From Venturia oleaginea (lineage: Eukaryota; Ascomycota; Dothideomycetes; Venturiales; Venturiaceae), in the NCBI GenBank assembly GCA_013176395.1, contig JABMLP010000011.1:62001-126000 (forward strand): DNA of 64,000 nt, written 5' to 3'. Below, piece by piece: positions 32,074 through 42,942 of this stretch. The stretch's first letter is position 1. The number at the start of each line of letters is the position of its first letter. The position numbers were made by a program, and so were the translations under genes. The notes under the pieces were generated by a model. It was not told the origin of the DNA and searched no databases. It saw only the letters and a program-made list of their open reading frames with translations.

Positions 32074-35000
32074 CTAACCAGGCCTGTACCCGGTTGGCTT
32101 TGGTTTTCTTGGATATCTCTGGTGAAATTCATCAACCGCGCTCTTTGCGTTGTGCAAGAATTGAAGGGGTTCCCATGTCGGTAAGTAATAGCCTTCCCAT
32201 TTAACCTTGTAGTCAAATCTCTTCGTAGCTTTGTTGAATCGTGAATCAACGACTTCATCCAGGGTGTAGATTCCATCGTTTTCTTCAACATCGACGGGAG
32301 GAGGTTGCGAGTCATTCTGGTTTGGAAACATCCTGTCGGAAGGGGGGTAGGCAGGGAGCAGTAGATTTGTATGAAAGACGGGATGGCAATGCATAGAAGT
32401 AGGGAGCTCGAGTTTGTAAGCGTCGTGGTCTAGGGCTTGTAGAATCTTGAATTTGCCGGCGAACTTGCAGTCGAACTTTTTGGATGGGCGCGTGGTCTTG
32501 ATATTCTTGAGGTTTAGCCAAACCCAGTCACCAACTTTGTAGTTTGGAGAACCAAGCCGATGTTTTTTCTTGAAATATTCGTAGGTAGCGCTGGCGTGGC
32601 GAATCTCGTTGTAGCAAATCTTCTCAAGGTTTGCCATGAAGTCAGCCATGGAATTAGCTTTTCGTGTCTCGGTAATTTCGTGGCGAGAGGCGTTACGGTC
32701 TGGTTGAATTGGCGCTTCCAATCCGGAGCGTGGATCGTAGCCGTAGGCGGCAAAAAATGGTGTGAGTTTTGTTGCATTGGAGGGTGTGTTGTTGATCACG
32801 AATTCGCAGAGTGGTAACCATTCGTCCCAATCATCTTGTTGATAATTGCACTAAGCACGGATGTAGATTTCGACTTGGGCATTCGCTCGCTCGGTCCCGC
32901 CATCTGTCTCGGGGTGGAAACTGGTAGAGAGGCGGATTCGGATTCCGAGGCGTTTGCAGAGTACTTTCCAGAGGATAGCAACGAATTGGAATCCTCGGTC
33001 GGAGATAGTGCTTCGAGGTAAGCCGTGGAGGCGGTAGACGTGTTGGAGAAAGAGTAAGGCGCATTCGCGGGCTTCTGGGAGTTTTTGGCAGGGGATAAGG
33101 TGCTTGATTTTGGTGAGGCGATCGACAATTACTAAGAGGCAGGTATTACCTCCTTTGCGTGTAGCAGGTAAATCGGTAATGAAGTCCATCTGGATGTCTT
33201 CCCATCTTCGTTGAGGGGCTTCGAGAGTGTTGAGGAGTCCTTGGTACATTAGGTTGCTCGGTTTTGCGCGTCGACAGGCGTCGCATCGTGAGACCCATTT
33301 GTCCGAGGTGGCGTGTATGCCATGCCAGTAGTAGAACTTGCGGAGTTTGAGGAAGTTGTTAGCTTTACCCGGGTGACCTGCGACATTACAGTCGTGGTTC
33401 GCTTTCAGAATGTATGCTTGTAGTGTATCGTCTTGGGGAATAAATAGACACTTTTTATACCAAAGGCGGCCGTCGCGTTCTTCGCAGTCCTGCATCCGCA
33501 ACGTTCGGTGGTGAGTTTTGCCGTCGCGTAGTTTTTTCAAGACTTCGCGTGGTTCTTTGTCTTTAGTCAACGCTCTAGCGTAGAGTTCTTTAAACTTGTC
33601 TTCGTCCCAAATAAGCTCTTCGTCGTCTGGGTCTTGCGAAGGGATGAATATGTCCGGAGGGGAGAACGGGGTGGTTGGGGTTTGTTCTTCAGCTACTGCG
33701 TCGTTGCTAGGTTTGTTCCATATATCGTTGAGGGGCTCAAGGGATTCGTCCCCGTCATTTTCGGAAGAGTCGCGGTAGTCTGGGTTTTTCTCGAAGTCTT
33801 GTGGAGAGGAGTGGTCACGAAGCGTAACTGGGCATAATGAAAGATTGTGGACTTGGAGCGCTAGTTCTTTTCGAATCTTAGGGTCAAGTGTATGGGGTTT
33901 AAGCATAACCTGTGACTGGTGCTGGATACGCGGGTCGGATACGTTTGAGGGGAGGTCTTGGGAGCGGCGGGTCAAGGCGTCGGGTTTCGTAGTATCTTTT
34001 CCTGGTCTCCATTTGATTTCGAAGTGGAATTGGGAGAGGAATTCGGCCCAACGGGCTTGTCGGCGAGTGAGTTTTTTGGTTGACATGTAGTATTCGAGGT
34101 TTTGGTGGTCTGTAATAACTTCGATCGGGTCTTCAGTTCCTTCGAGCTCTCCTCGCCACTCTTCAAATGCGCGAATGATTGCTAGGAGTTCTTTGTCGTA
34201 GATTTCGTAATTACACTCCTGGGGTGTGAACTTGTGAGAGAAGAAGGCGACGGGGTGTAGCAAACCGTCATTGCCGATTTGTGAGAGTACTCCAGCGCCT
34301 ACCCAGTCGGAGGCGTCTGTTTCGACAATACACTTCTTTGTAGGGTCGAAATGTGCGAGGATTGGTGCGGAGATGAAGGCTTCTTGGAGTTTATCAAAAG
34401 CGGCGCGCTATTTTTGGCCGAAGTAGAACGGCTTGTCTTTTTTCAGTAAGTTGGTAAGAGGTTTCGCGGTGGAGGAGTAATTGAAAATAAAACGGCGGTA
34501 GAAATTGGCAAAACCGAGGAAGGATTGGACGTCATGGCGAGTGGTACAGTATTGCCAATCAATGATTGTTTTGACTTTGTCCGGGTCCATCCGGATTCCG
34601 TGGTCTGTGATAATTAAACCGAGAAATTTGACTTCTGTCTGGTAGAATTCGCATTTGTCGATGTCGATGTTGAGTCCTGCTGCGTGCATTCGTTCGATAA
34701 CCTGCCGCACTTGAATTTTATGCTCTTCGAGAGTTTCGCTGTAGATTAGGATGTCGTCGAGGTACGCGGTGCAGAAAACGTCGAGGAAGTCTTTAAGTTG
34801 TTCGTTAATATACGACTGCCAGGTCGCCGGGGCATTGCAGAGGCCGAAGTTCATAACTAGAGATTCGAACAGACCGAAGCGGGTTCTGAATGCAGTGAGA
34901 GGAACGCTGTCGGGGTGGACTCGGAGTGCGTTGAATGCTGAGATAATATCGATCTTCGTGAAGTACTTGGCTTTGCTGAGTTTGTCTAGGGTTTCGCGGA

Positions 35001-36054
35001 GTAAGGGAATAGGGTATCGGTTTTTTCGAGTAATGGCGTTGAGTTTTCGGTAGTCTTCGCAGAATCGCAGACCACCACCTGGTTTTTTGACAAAGATATA
35101 TGGGAAACTGACGTCGGACTGGCTTTTTCTGATAAAGCCTTTTCCCAAATTCTCCTCCAGCCATTTCCGGAGGCATCTGAGTTCGTTCTGGGACATACCG
35201 TAGAGAGGAGCGTTGGGTAACTGGTCTTTCTTGTCTTCTTGAATTTCGATTTTTTGGTCGACGAGGCGTGAAGGGGGCAGTGAATCAGCAGCTTTTCTGT
35301 TAAAAGCGTGCGCGAGGTCGTGAAGGTCTTTGGGTAACTGGGGGCGAGGGTCTTTGTAATCTGGTTTCTTCGCCAGAAATTTATCGATATCTTGAATACT
35401 GATTGCGTAGATTTGAGCATTGGGCTGCTTAGAATTCCATTGAAAAGCGTGAGAGTTGACAATCTTCCAATCGCGAGAAGAGTCCGGGGTTTCTTGAGGG
35501 GGTGCGCGGGCACCAAACGGGAGCGGGATATACTCAACAGAGCCCTTGTGGCCCTGAAGATATTTCTTAGAACAGTGGGTACCGAAGTGAATACTACGAT
35601 TCTCAAAATCGACTTTCACACCGTGGAGGTTCATCCAGGGAGTGCCAAAGATGACTGCTGCGGAGCCGAGACGGGTAACAAAGAATTCCGTGGTTTCGAG
35701 GTGGTGTTCTCCGGTTCTGACGGAGACGTGGATTTCGTGAGTAACGTAAGAGAGTGCAGAGGATGCCTGTTCGCCGTCAAAGGCTTTGAGGCGGCGGGGG
35801 TTTTCGAGGGGAATAAAGGGAAAGCCGTGGGATTGCGCAAAATCGAGGTCTATGAAACTTCCTGTGGCAAAGGAATCAGTAACGGCGAGGGTTTTGATCG
35901 ATTCATTAAGCGTAATTGGGACTATGATTGGTCTAGAGTCTACTGGTCCATCAATATCTCCTGTTGATTTCTCTGAGTAACCTAGAACTGCCGAACTGAT
36001 GTGAAGAACATGTCGTTTCGATTTGTTGTCGTGTCTCGATGAACGTCTTTTCAA
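32074..36054 (-). pseudogene. Pol of element 2 (PR-RT-RH-IN-chromodomain) with two TAG stops
   Basis: Frame 36054-34408: protease-like region whose active site reads DSFATG where DSGATG is usual, then RT with catalytic YLDD near 34760. Then a TAG at 34408-34410 just after RT, one C-to-T step from a Gln codon. Frame 34405-32851: RNase H (ETDASDWVGAG, DKELLAIIRAFEEWR) and integrase (HHCC finger around 33260-33400, MDFITDLP). A second TAG at 32851-32853, then 32850-32074: integrase end and chromodomain (YTLDEVVDSRF, YKVKWEGYYLPTWEP). All pieces stay in one frame, so only the two stops separate it from a full pol. Pol overlaps gag by 4 bases in the -1 frame. Confidence 0.9.
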
Positions 36055-37625
36055 CGAGACTGTGAGTTTTCCGAACTCGGGGTGTATGGGGCTGATCCGA
36101 AGCCGTAGCTTGTGGTGCTAGAAGAGGCGGTAGAACCTGAGCGTTCTTCAGGGCCTTGAGTGATCCGGGGAGTCTGGACGTTCTGTGGATACGCTCCCGA
36201 TGCTCCTGACATACTCATATTGCTAAAGCTCATAGGGGGAATGAAGTTTCGAGCTCCGGAGTTGCCAAACTGCATGGGGTCACTGGCGAACTGGTTGGGA
36301 GTAGTGAACTGATTGGAGGGGCGTCCACGCTGGGCTTTCTTAGGGCATACGGCGGCGATGTGCTTCTGACCATTAGGCATAATTACTACGGGCTCTCCGC
36401 AGTATCCGCAACGGTTGTTGGTCTTTCGCCATTGGATATTGGCGGCTTTCTCTTCCAGGGTCCAGGATGCAATTGGTTTCATCTGGAGAGACGGGAGGCA
36501 GGTACCTATGTCGGCGCCGGCACTACCGTTGAGGTTCATAACTGAAATGTCCATGGCATCTCCGAAAGCGTGAGAAGTGGCGGGGGAGACTAGGAATGCG
36601 CGTTGGGATGCAGAGGGAGCGGTAGTTGATGTAGATGATCCTGAGAATACGGGAGCTTTTCGAGCTCGAGAGATTTTCTCGAATTGTTTCATGTTGGCTT
36701 CGCAGTTGTGGCACAGATCGATTAACTCCTCCAGTTTCTTTGTCGTAGGGACGTGAATCATTGCTCCGCTGAGTTCTGCGCTCAGGCCGTTGCGAAAGTT
36801 GACAATCATAAGTTGTTCCAAGGGGTTTGCGGGTTCTGAGACGTGAGGGAGGGTGATTCCGGCTTCTTGGAGTAGGCGTCGGAAGTCTGCGGCGTAAGTA
36901 GCAAATGTTCGGTTTGCCATCTTGTGGTTCTGCAGCTTATTCATAGCATCTTGAGTATCGAAACGAGGAGCGTAGCTGTCGTTGAGTTTTGAGATAAATT
37001 CGTCGAGGGATTCAAAAGGCCATGAATTCGTAGTTTCGTTGTAGTATGGGCGAATTGTGGATTTGCACTTGTCGTCAAGTCGATTGAAGGCGTAAGTAAC
37101 TTGGGAGTTTACTGAAGGGAATGCTTTGGAGTCTGCGCTGAGTTTTATCCGGAGGTCTAAGAGCCAGCTCTTGTATTTGTTTTTATCTCCTTCAAAGATA
37201 GAGATGTCGCCTTGGGTTGGTCGAGGGGCGGAGATTTCGCGAGAAATAACGCCCTGGAGTTCTGCTCGAAGGGCGCGAGCTTCGTTCTCAGAGGCTTCGA
37301 GCTTGAGTTCTTGAATTGAACGGGACATGGTATCCTGGTCTCGCTGGGCTGTGTTGAACATATGGGAGATAGTAACTAAAAGCTGGAGGAGTGGGAGCGC
37401 CGAAGCGCGGTCGAGAGTAACGTGTGAGACTGGGACGTATTCATTTTCGTTGACTGAGGCTTCGTCCGCCGGGGTTGCAAAGGTAGCTTGGTTCTTCTGA
37501 GTAAGGGTTGCTGCGAGTCTAGGGGTTATAGAGAAGTCGTAGAAGGCTAGGGGGTTTTCGAGAGTACTGTTTTCGAGGGTGGTAGTATCGTCCGCAAGGG
37601 AGGGAAGGTCGAGAATTCGGGGCAT
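36051..37625 (-). CDS. Gag of element 2
   Basis: 524 codons, intact, from the first ATG about 70 bases inside the 5' LTR. A coiled coil (about residues 85-130) is followed by the capsid region (FEGDKNKYKSWLLDLRIKL, FATYAADFRRLLQEAG). The zinc knuckle near residues 400-425 is odd: two Cys (CGYC), 12 residues, then H-X4-C, in place of the usual four-residue gap. The tail is Gly/Ser/Asn-rich. It ends in TGA at 36051-36053, overlapping pol, so a -1 frameshift probably makes Gag-Pol. Confidence 0.87.
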   Translation of the reverse strand: MPRILDLPSLADDTTTLENSTLENPLAFYDFSITPRLAATLTQKNQATFATPADEASVNENEYVPVSHVTLDRASALPLLQLLVTISHMFNTAQRDQDTMSRSIQELKLEASENEARALRAELQGVISREISAPRPTQGDISIFEGDKNKYKSWLLDLRIKLSADSKAFPSVNSQVTYAFNRLDDKCKSTIRPYYNETTNSWPFESLDEFISKLNDSYAPRFDTQDAMNKLQNHKMANRTFATYAADFRRLLQEAGITLPHVSEPANPLEQLMIVNFRNGLSAELSGAMIHVPTTKKLEELIDLCHNCEANMKQFEKISRARKAPVFSGSSTSTTAPSASQRAFLVSPATSHAFGDAMDISVMNLNGSAGADIGTCLPSLQMKPIASWTLEEKAANIQWRKTNNRCGYCGEPVVIMPNGQKHIAAVCPKKAQRGRPSNQFTTPNQFASDPMQFGNSGARNFIPPMSFSNMSMSGASGAYPQNVQTPRITQGPEERSGSTASSSTTSYGFGSAPYTPSSENSQSR

Positions 37626-37697
37626 AGTTGGTGAGGTTTGTCGGCTGCGTAGACAATAGCAGCCCGACTTTTATCGTGAAAAGGGATCCTTACAAAC

Positions 37698-37901
37698 TGT
37701 CACGTTTGACCTTGGACTTGACTTGGAAGCATGACTTGAATTCTATGGGATGTGCGAAGTTGTAAGGATGAGGAGCTAACTAAGAGGTAGAGACGAGTCT
37801 AAGTACTTGCGACCAGTCTCGCGCTAGACCTGATCGAGCAGAACCACCACATTTAACTACGTTTAACTGCATTCGAATACCAACATAGTTCGATCATGAC
37901 A
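37698..37901 (-). repeat. 5' LTR of element 2
   Basis: Identical to 31786-31989. Followed on the right by the second GTTAT and the resumed transposase gene. Confidence 0.95.
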
Positions 37902-39144
37902 GTTATTGGGTCAAGGAAGGTCGTTGCAGCCTCTGAAAGACGCACAAGGCCTGAACTCATCCAGCCGGGCGATTGCGAATGGGTTACGGTTATTCAGAGC
38001 ATCCTGCGCAGCTGGGTATGCGACCCCGCCATTCATTATTCATAAAGGACGCGTTCAAATCTCTGCGTGGTATGAGGACGCAGATATACCACAGAATTGG
38101 AAGCTCTCAGTCTCCGAGAACGGCTGGACAAACAAGGCGCTTGGTCTTGGATGGTTGAAGCATTTTGACGCGTATACAAAGGCGCGGCAGGTGGGGGGTA
38201 TAGGATACTCATTTTGGACGGCCATGAGAGCCATCTCAACCAGGATTTCAAGGACTACTGCCTCGAAAACAAAATCCTGACTTTCTGTATGCCACCGCAC
38301 TCGTCGCATATACTTCAGCCTCTTGAAGTGGTCTGCTTGTCGCCATTGAAGCGCAAGTACTCCCAACGCGTCCGGGACTTGGCACGCCGACGCGTCTACC
38401 ATATCAACAAGGAAGGCTTTCTCCCTGCCTTCAAAGACGCGTTTTTCGACGTGTTTACGAAAGAGAACTGTCAAAAGGCTTTTGAGGCAGTAGGGCTAGT
38501 CCCTATCGACGCGCAGGTGGTGTTGGATCGCCTTAAAGTACGGCTACGAACCCCGCCAGAAACCCATCTCCCAGAAACGCCGTGGCAGTCCAAGACTCCA
38601 AGTAATACTCAAGAATTTGGATCCCAATCCAAGCTCGTAAGCGAGTCTTTTACTCGGTCACCAGTTACTGCGCAGGCAGGCTTTTTCCAGCTTGTTAAAG
38701 GCGCTGAATTGATGCTGCACCAGAACGCCCTGCTTGTTGCAAGAAAACACGAGCTTGAAGAGCAATTGGCAGTAATGACGAAGCGAAAATCGCGTAAAAG
38801 AAAGCGGATCCAGCAAGGTGGTACTGTAGAGTATGGGACTGCAGCAGCGCAGGTAGCTGCTGAGGCGTCTGTTGCGCCTCAGGGATCAAAGAATGCTCGT
38901 AGTAGTAGTGGTTAAGAAACAGCCCGATCAACTCAAAGGCGCTGTGGGAACTGCGGCGCGACCGGGCACAATGCGCGAACGTGTAAAAAGGATATTGAGA
39001 TATCTTCTGAATCAGATAGCAGCACGACAGACTTGGAATCTATTGTTGATAGCGATAAAATTGAAGAGTCGTAAGATGAGTTGGTCGTGCCAAGAGATTT
39101 TGGCAGGTTGGGTGGTGTGGCGGTTCGGGTGGTGGAATACGTTA

Positions 39145-39376
39145 ATAGTACTAAAAGATATCTCAACCGAAGCGACACTACCATTTAAGCGGAAAACCCC
39201 CCTAATATCCTAGGGTTGGAAAGGGAAAGGGGGAATAACTATATCTCAACGTATCTTCCCAAGCCGCCTATCCATCCATCCTCCGGCCATGTATATCATA
39301 TATCTAAGGGTGCATCCATTATGTCACCATTGATCCTAGGAACGCCATACCGACTAAATACTATTATCCACCATCC
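39145..39376. other. short gap between pogo copy 1 and the next gene
   Basis: The first 34 bases (39143-39176) recur in inverse orientation beside pogo copy 2 at 55633-55666. The rest is the 3' UTR side of the minus-strand gene at 39377. Confidence 0.6.
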
Positions 39377-41870
39377 TCACTTCTTTCCACACCTAGGAGC
39401 AGGCTTGCCAGCTTTGCGCCCGAAGAATCCAACAAAAGAGGCATCTTTCATTGGCTGTGCGCGGTTCAGAGCACAGCCGCACGTCTTCATCCCGATAGCC
39501 TTCCTGCCAAAGAACTTGCTGCCGAGATCCTTGGCATTGCGTTGACCTCTTGCCAAAGCCTTCAATGCAAGAACGCTAATCTGCTTGGGCAGCATATCCT
39601 GGATACTGATATCCCTCAAACGATCACCAGCTCGGGACTGGATTGATGTAACAAGCTGCGCTGCATCACTGGCCTTCTGGGAAAGCTGATTGCTTACTTC
39701 TTTACCCTTAGGAGTCTGTCGGAGCTGCTGGAGTGTCTTCCAAGGTGCCATTGCTGTCTCTGTGGAGATATGGACGAAACTCTTGCCAGTGTCCCCGAGA
39801 AGTTGCTTGGTTTGCTGTCCAATATTGGTAAGATTCTTGACATATTGTTGCAGGCTTGTTGTCATGCGGAGGGAAATGTCCTGTGCGCTGTGCTGAGCGC
39901 CATCAGCAGCTCTATTCCATTTTGCTGCTTTTAGCCACGGAGAACCGAGGTCAACAGTAAGTCCTTGATAGTGTCGAGCTTTGTTCATTCTGCAATTAAC
40001 CATAATGCTGACCGCTCCGTATGCCTCCGCCGGATCGAGTTTCACCACAAATGATCCGGTGGAAAGACGAGTAAATCGAGACTCTAACGGCTGTGCGTCG
40101 CGGCTCATGCTGAGTTGGATCTGTGATTTGCTGGTAGATGAGAACTCGGGAGTTGGGGTGAGCGTGAGGATATGCTTATCATCTAGAACGCTAATTTCGA
40201 ACATCTTTGACAGTCGTGGAACCGGATCCGGTTGGGTCCAGAACTTTATTCGTTCATCGATCAAATCAAGAGTCTTCCTATCATCAAGCATGGTAGACAA
40301 AGCTTGTGTAGAGGTGGACGTGTGGGTGGATGGCGCGATCACCACCTGTGTGGCGGCAGCTGTTGGCGTCAGGTTCGTGGAAACGAGTTGCACGGCTTCT
40401 GGGGTGGCGGCAGTTTGAAGGATCGGAACCCCTTGGAAGTATAGCGCAACCAAAATGGATGACATGGCAATCAGGACCGATGCCCATTTGAGATCCACGA
40501 TCGACGCCAAGTATCGAAGCTTCTGTCTCGCTGGCTCCGGCCATTTGCTGATGTTTGTATGGACAGTTGCAATAGACTCCGAGGTCTTGTTATAAACTTG
40601 CGAGGCAGCATCCGAGGCTTTCAGGGAGATATTTGGGTACCAAGACAGCTGAGCGCCTTCACGAGGGTCGAATTTGGGTAAGATACATGCAAGATGACGG
40701 CCAAGAGTCTTTGGATCGATGGCCAGAAACTTATCCAGATCGACTGGTAATTGCTCGACGACTGCCTTCTCAGTTCCCTGACCAATCTCGACTTGCAAGT
40801 ATAAGCTATTTAGGCGGCACAGATATGAGATCGGCTGAGCTTGGAAGAGTGGATGGTACTCTGAGAGATCCATTATTGGGACTTTGCACTGAATCATCGC
40901 ATCTCTCATACGGGCAAATGTCTCCTCCATGTGTTCGATATCCGTGGCCGCGACATGGGCTAGCGACGGGTGCAAGAACAAGGCGAGATCAGGAGTGGGA
41001 TGTCTGCCAGATCGACCAACGAGTCCTCCAGGGGCGGTTTTCAAGACACCGGCATCCTCAATATCAAGATGGATGGTACGACGGTCTTTCCCAAAGGAAG
41101 CTGCCCGGCAGCGTTCAATCACCATACCCATAGGAGGGCTGGTAATACCAACACGCTCCAGGGCCTCTTGAATATGCAGTGCAATGTCGTGGACCAGGTG
41201 TTCATTGTAAGCGGCCACAATCATACGGAATGACCCTTTCCGGCGAGGTATAATTGGCGAGGTTGTAAGGTGCATGGATAGGCCGACATGCGAAGAGCCG
41301 TAGACAGATAGCTCGCTCATCATGTTCTCATCGTCCGTGGACTGGAAAACATGCCGCTGTTTATCTTCCCACAGCACCAGTGATTCTGTTGGATCCTTCT
41401 CAAAAACAATATGTGGAGGGATTTGAGACACGGACTCATCTGGTCGAGCAGTTCGTGCACTGTAGCCACTGTCGTCGACGGAAGGATATACATCCACGAG
41501 TGTGGAGCGTCGTGACTGATGTGCTTGTGGCTCGTCTTCATGCTCTTCTTCAGACTCTTCCGAGTCTGTGCTGTATGCTTCGACGTTGTCCGGTGTTTCT
41601 CGGCCACTCACAGATGCTAGAGATTCTGTTCGGCCATCTTCATCGTCGGAAAGTAGGCCTCCCTCAGAAGCCTCACCTACGGAAACAATATCGAAATCGT
41701 CGACGGACGAGGAGAGGACCTCGCTGGGAGAGCGGGACGGAGGTTGCAGACGCATGTCTTGGGTGGCGATGGTCTCTAGAGATGGGTGGGTTTGAGGGGT
41801 AGGAAAGTCGAGTTCGTAGCTACTTGAGATGCTGCCAGCGATAGCCTCGTTGTCCGAGCAGTCTTCCATG
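39377..41870 (-). CDS. Large one-pass membrane protein, fungal, function unknown
   Basis: 831 codons from the ATG at 41870; the open frame runs a little further up without need. Residues 1-190 are acidic and Ser-rich (disordered). A folded region follows (about 215-450; RRKGSFRMIVAAYNEHLVHDIALHIQEAL), then a single membrane segment (WASVLIAMSSILVALYF, about 470-487), a Thr/Ala-rich linker and a long helical C-terminal part ending in a basic, Cys-containing tail (GMKTCGCALNRAQ). No catalytic motif was recognised. The layout suggests an organelle or plasma-membrane anchored protein with its N-terminus in the cytosol. It is in the conserved gene block and shows no transposon features. Confidence 0.75.
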
Positions 41871-42942
41871 GTGTATGTTAGCTTGTGCAGCGGGAACTTT
41901 AGTGGTGGAAGAAAATGAGAGAAAATTGAAATTTCTTCCAAGCAAAGCCAGAATCTACAGTGATTAGGGTTGAGCGTACCGAAGTTGAGGGATGGATGGA
42001 TCGTATGGTATTGCAGCCTGTGTCGGTGAAGTGCGGGGCGTTACTGGGTGCGAGGGATATAGGGAGAGTCAGTGTTGTGGTGCCCGGAAGAGGGCGAATT
42101 CAGTTCTTAGGGAGCAGCTGGAGTGTTGAGAGAGGTGACAGGCGTGAGAGGGTTCCTGGGCAGTTGTTGGAGTCGATGAGTCGGTATCGTCACATTCACC
42201 CCACCCCACTTACCTCCTAGAGCACCCGTATCTTAGCGTTGTGTCTATACGTGTCACGCTCCAGCTGCCACTCTCATTTCCCCGCGACCGTCAAGACGAC
42301 ATCGATATCACCACTAGTCAGACAAGATAGCCCGTCAAATTCACCCTCAACCATTATTCAACATCCTCTCATCCCGTCGACTCGTCAAGAGTCCTTCATC
42401 TCGTATTGCAGGGGTGAACTCATAACAAAGGTAGGATCAACGGCCTTACGACAATGGCCACAACGGGGAGGACGTTATGCATATCAATATCGATATGGAA
42501 TCCATTACATCGACTCTGTAACATCCGCTTGTCTCTCAACAACATACCGTCAGCTATATTGCTCAGGACTGTAGCTACCCATGGAGGCATGATAAATGAT
42601 AGCCCATCAAGGTGGACACCATGTATGACTGGATGTCGCCTCAAATATCTTTCCAGAAATCACCAGCATAAAATTCGAACAACAAGCCAAGAAATTCGAG
42701 ATCATCGCTGTGAGATCATCGTATCAAAATTATCTCCTTAATAAGTACAAGACGCCATCACATATCAGTCCCATGAGACCCAACTCCTGGCCTGAAGGCA
42801 TGCAATAACTCTTGCTGGGAACGAATTCGCCCAATCTCAAAACCTCATCGCCTGCGCAGATACCCGAAAAGGAGGGACAAGCCCAAAGAGAAACCGTCCT
42901 GGAAGAAAGAACCTCCGACCCAAAAGAAGAGTGTATCACACA
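41871..42942. other. intergenic between two minus-strand genes
   Basis: Contains the promoter of the gene to the left and 3' UTR of the mannosyltransferase. Short open frames on both strands show no domain. Confidence 0.5.

Larger units (their letters stand above)
31786..37901 (-). mobile_element. Ty3/Gypsy chromovirus nested in the pogo element (element 2)
   Basis: 6,116 bp with two 204-bp LTRs that read identical base for base, flanked by the 5-bp target duplication GTTAT (31781-31785 and 37902-37906). Copy 2 of the pogo element holds the uninterrupted target (56903-56907, opposite strand). The polypurine tract (GTTGGGGGGTAC on the minus strand) abuts the left LTR. Gag, protease, RT, RNase H, integrase and chromodomain are all present; two TAG stops interrupt pol. 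Confidence 0.97.
30961..39074 (+). pseudogene. pogo transposase, copy 1, split and broken
   Basis: Pieces in order: psq-like HTH (30961-31158), CENP-B-like HTH and first catalytic block (31446-31785, DEDTHNFDEIGFQMG), then after the chromovirus the rest of the DDE_1 domain (37907 on; LILDGHESHLNQDF, PPHSSHILQPLE). In pogo/Fot1 proteins the last motif is normally LQPLDV; here it is LQPLEV. Breaks besides the insertions: frame changes near 38003 and at a G6 run near 38190, and a TAA at 38913-38915. Beyond that stop the same frame encodes a CCHC zinc knuckle (CGNCGATGHNARTC) and an acidic tail ending at 39074. Confidence 0.87.
30898..39142 (+). mobile_element. pogo/Fot1-type DNA transposon, copy 1, carrying two nested insertions
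   Basis: Ends are ACGTATTCCACCACC at the left and its inverse at the right, each flanked by TA (30896-30897 and 39143-39144), the Tc1/mariner-superfamily target. Without the nested chromovirus the element would be about 2.1 kb, or 1.8 kb without the solo LTR as well. The left terminal repeat matches the right one for only about 16 bases, while copy 2 (55667-57515) has long matching ends, so the left end of copy 1 comes from a different subfamily. Confidence 0.9.
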
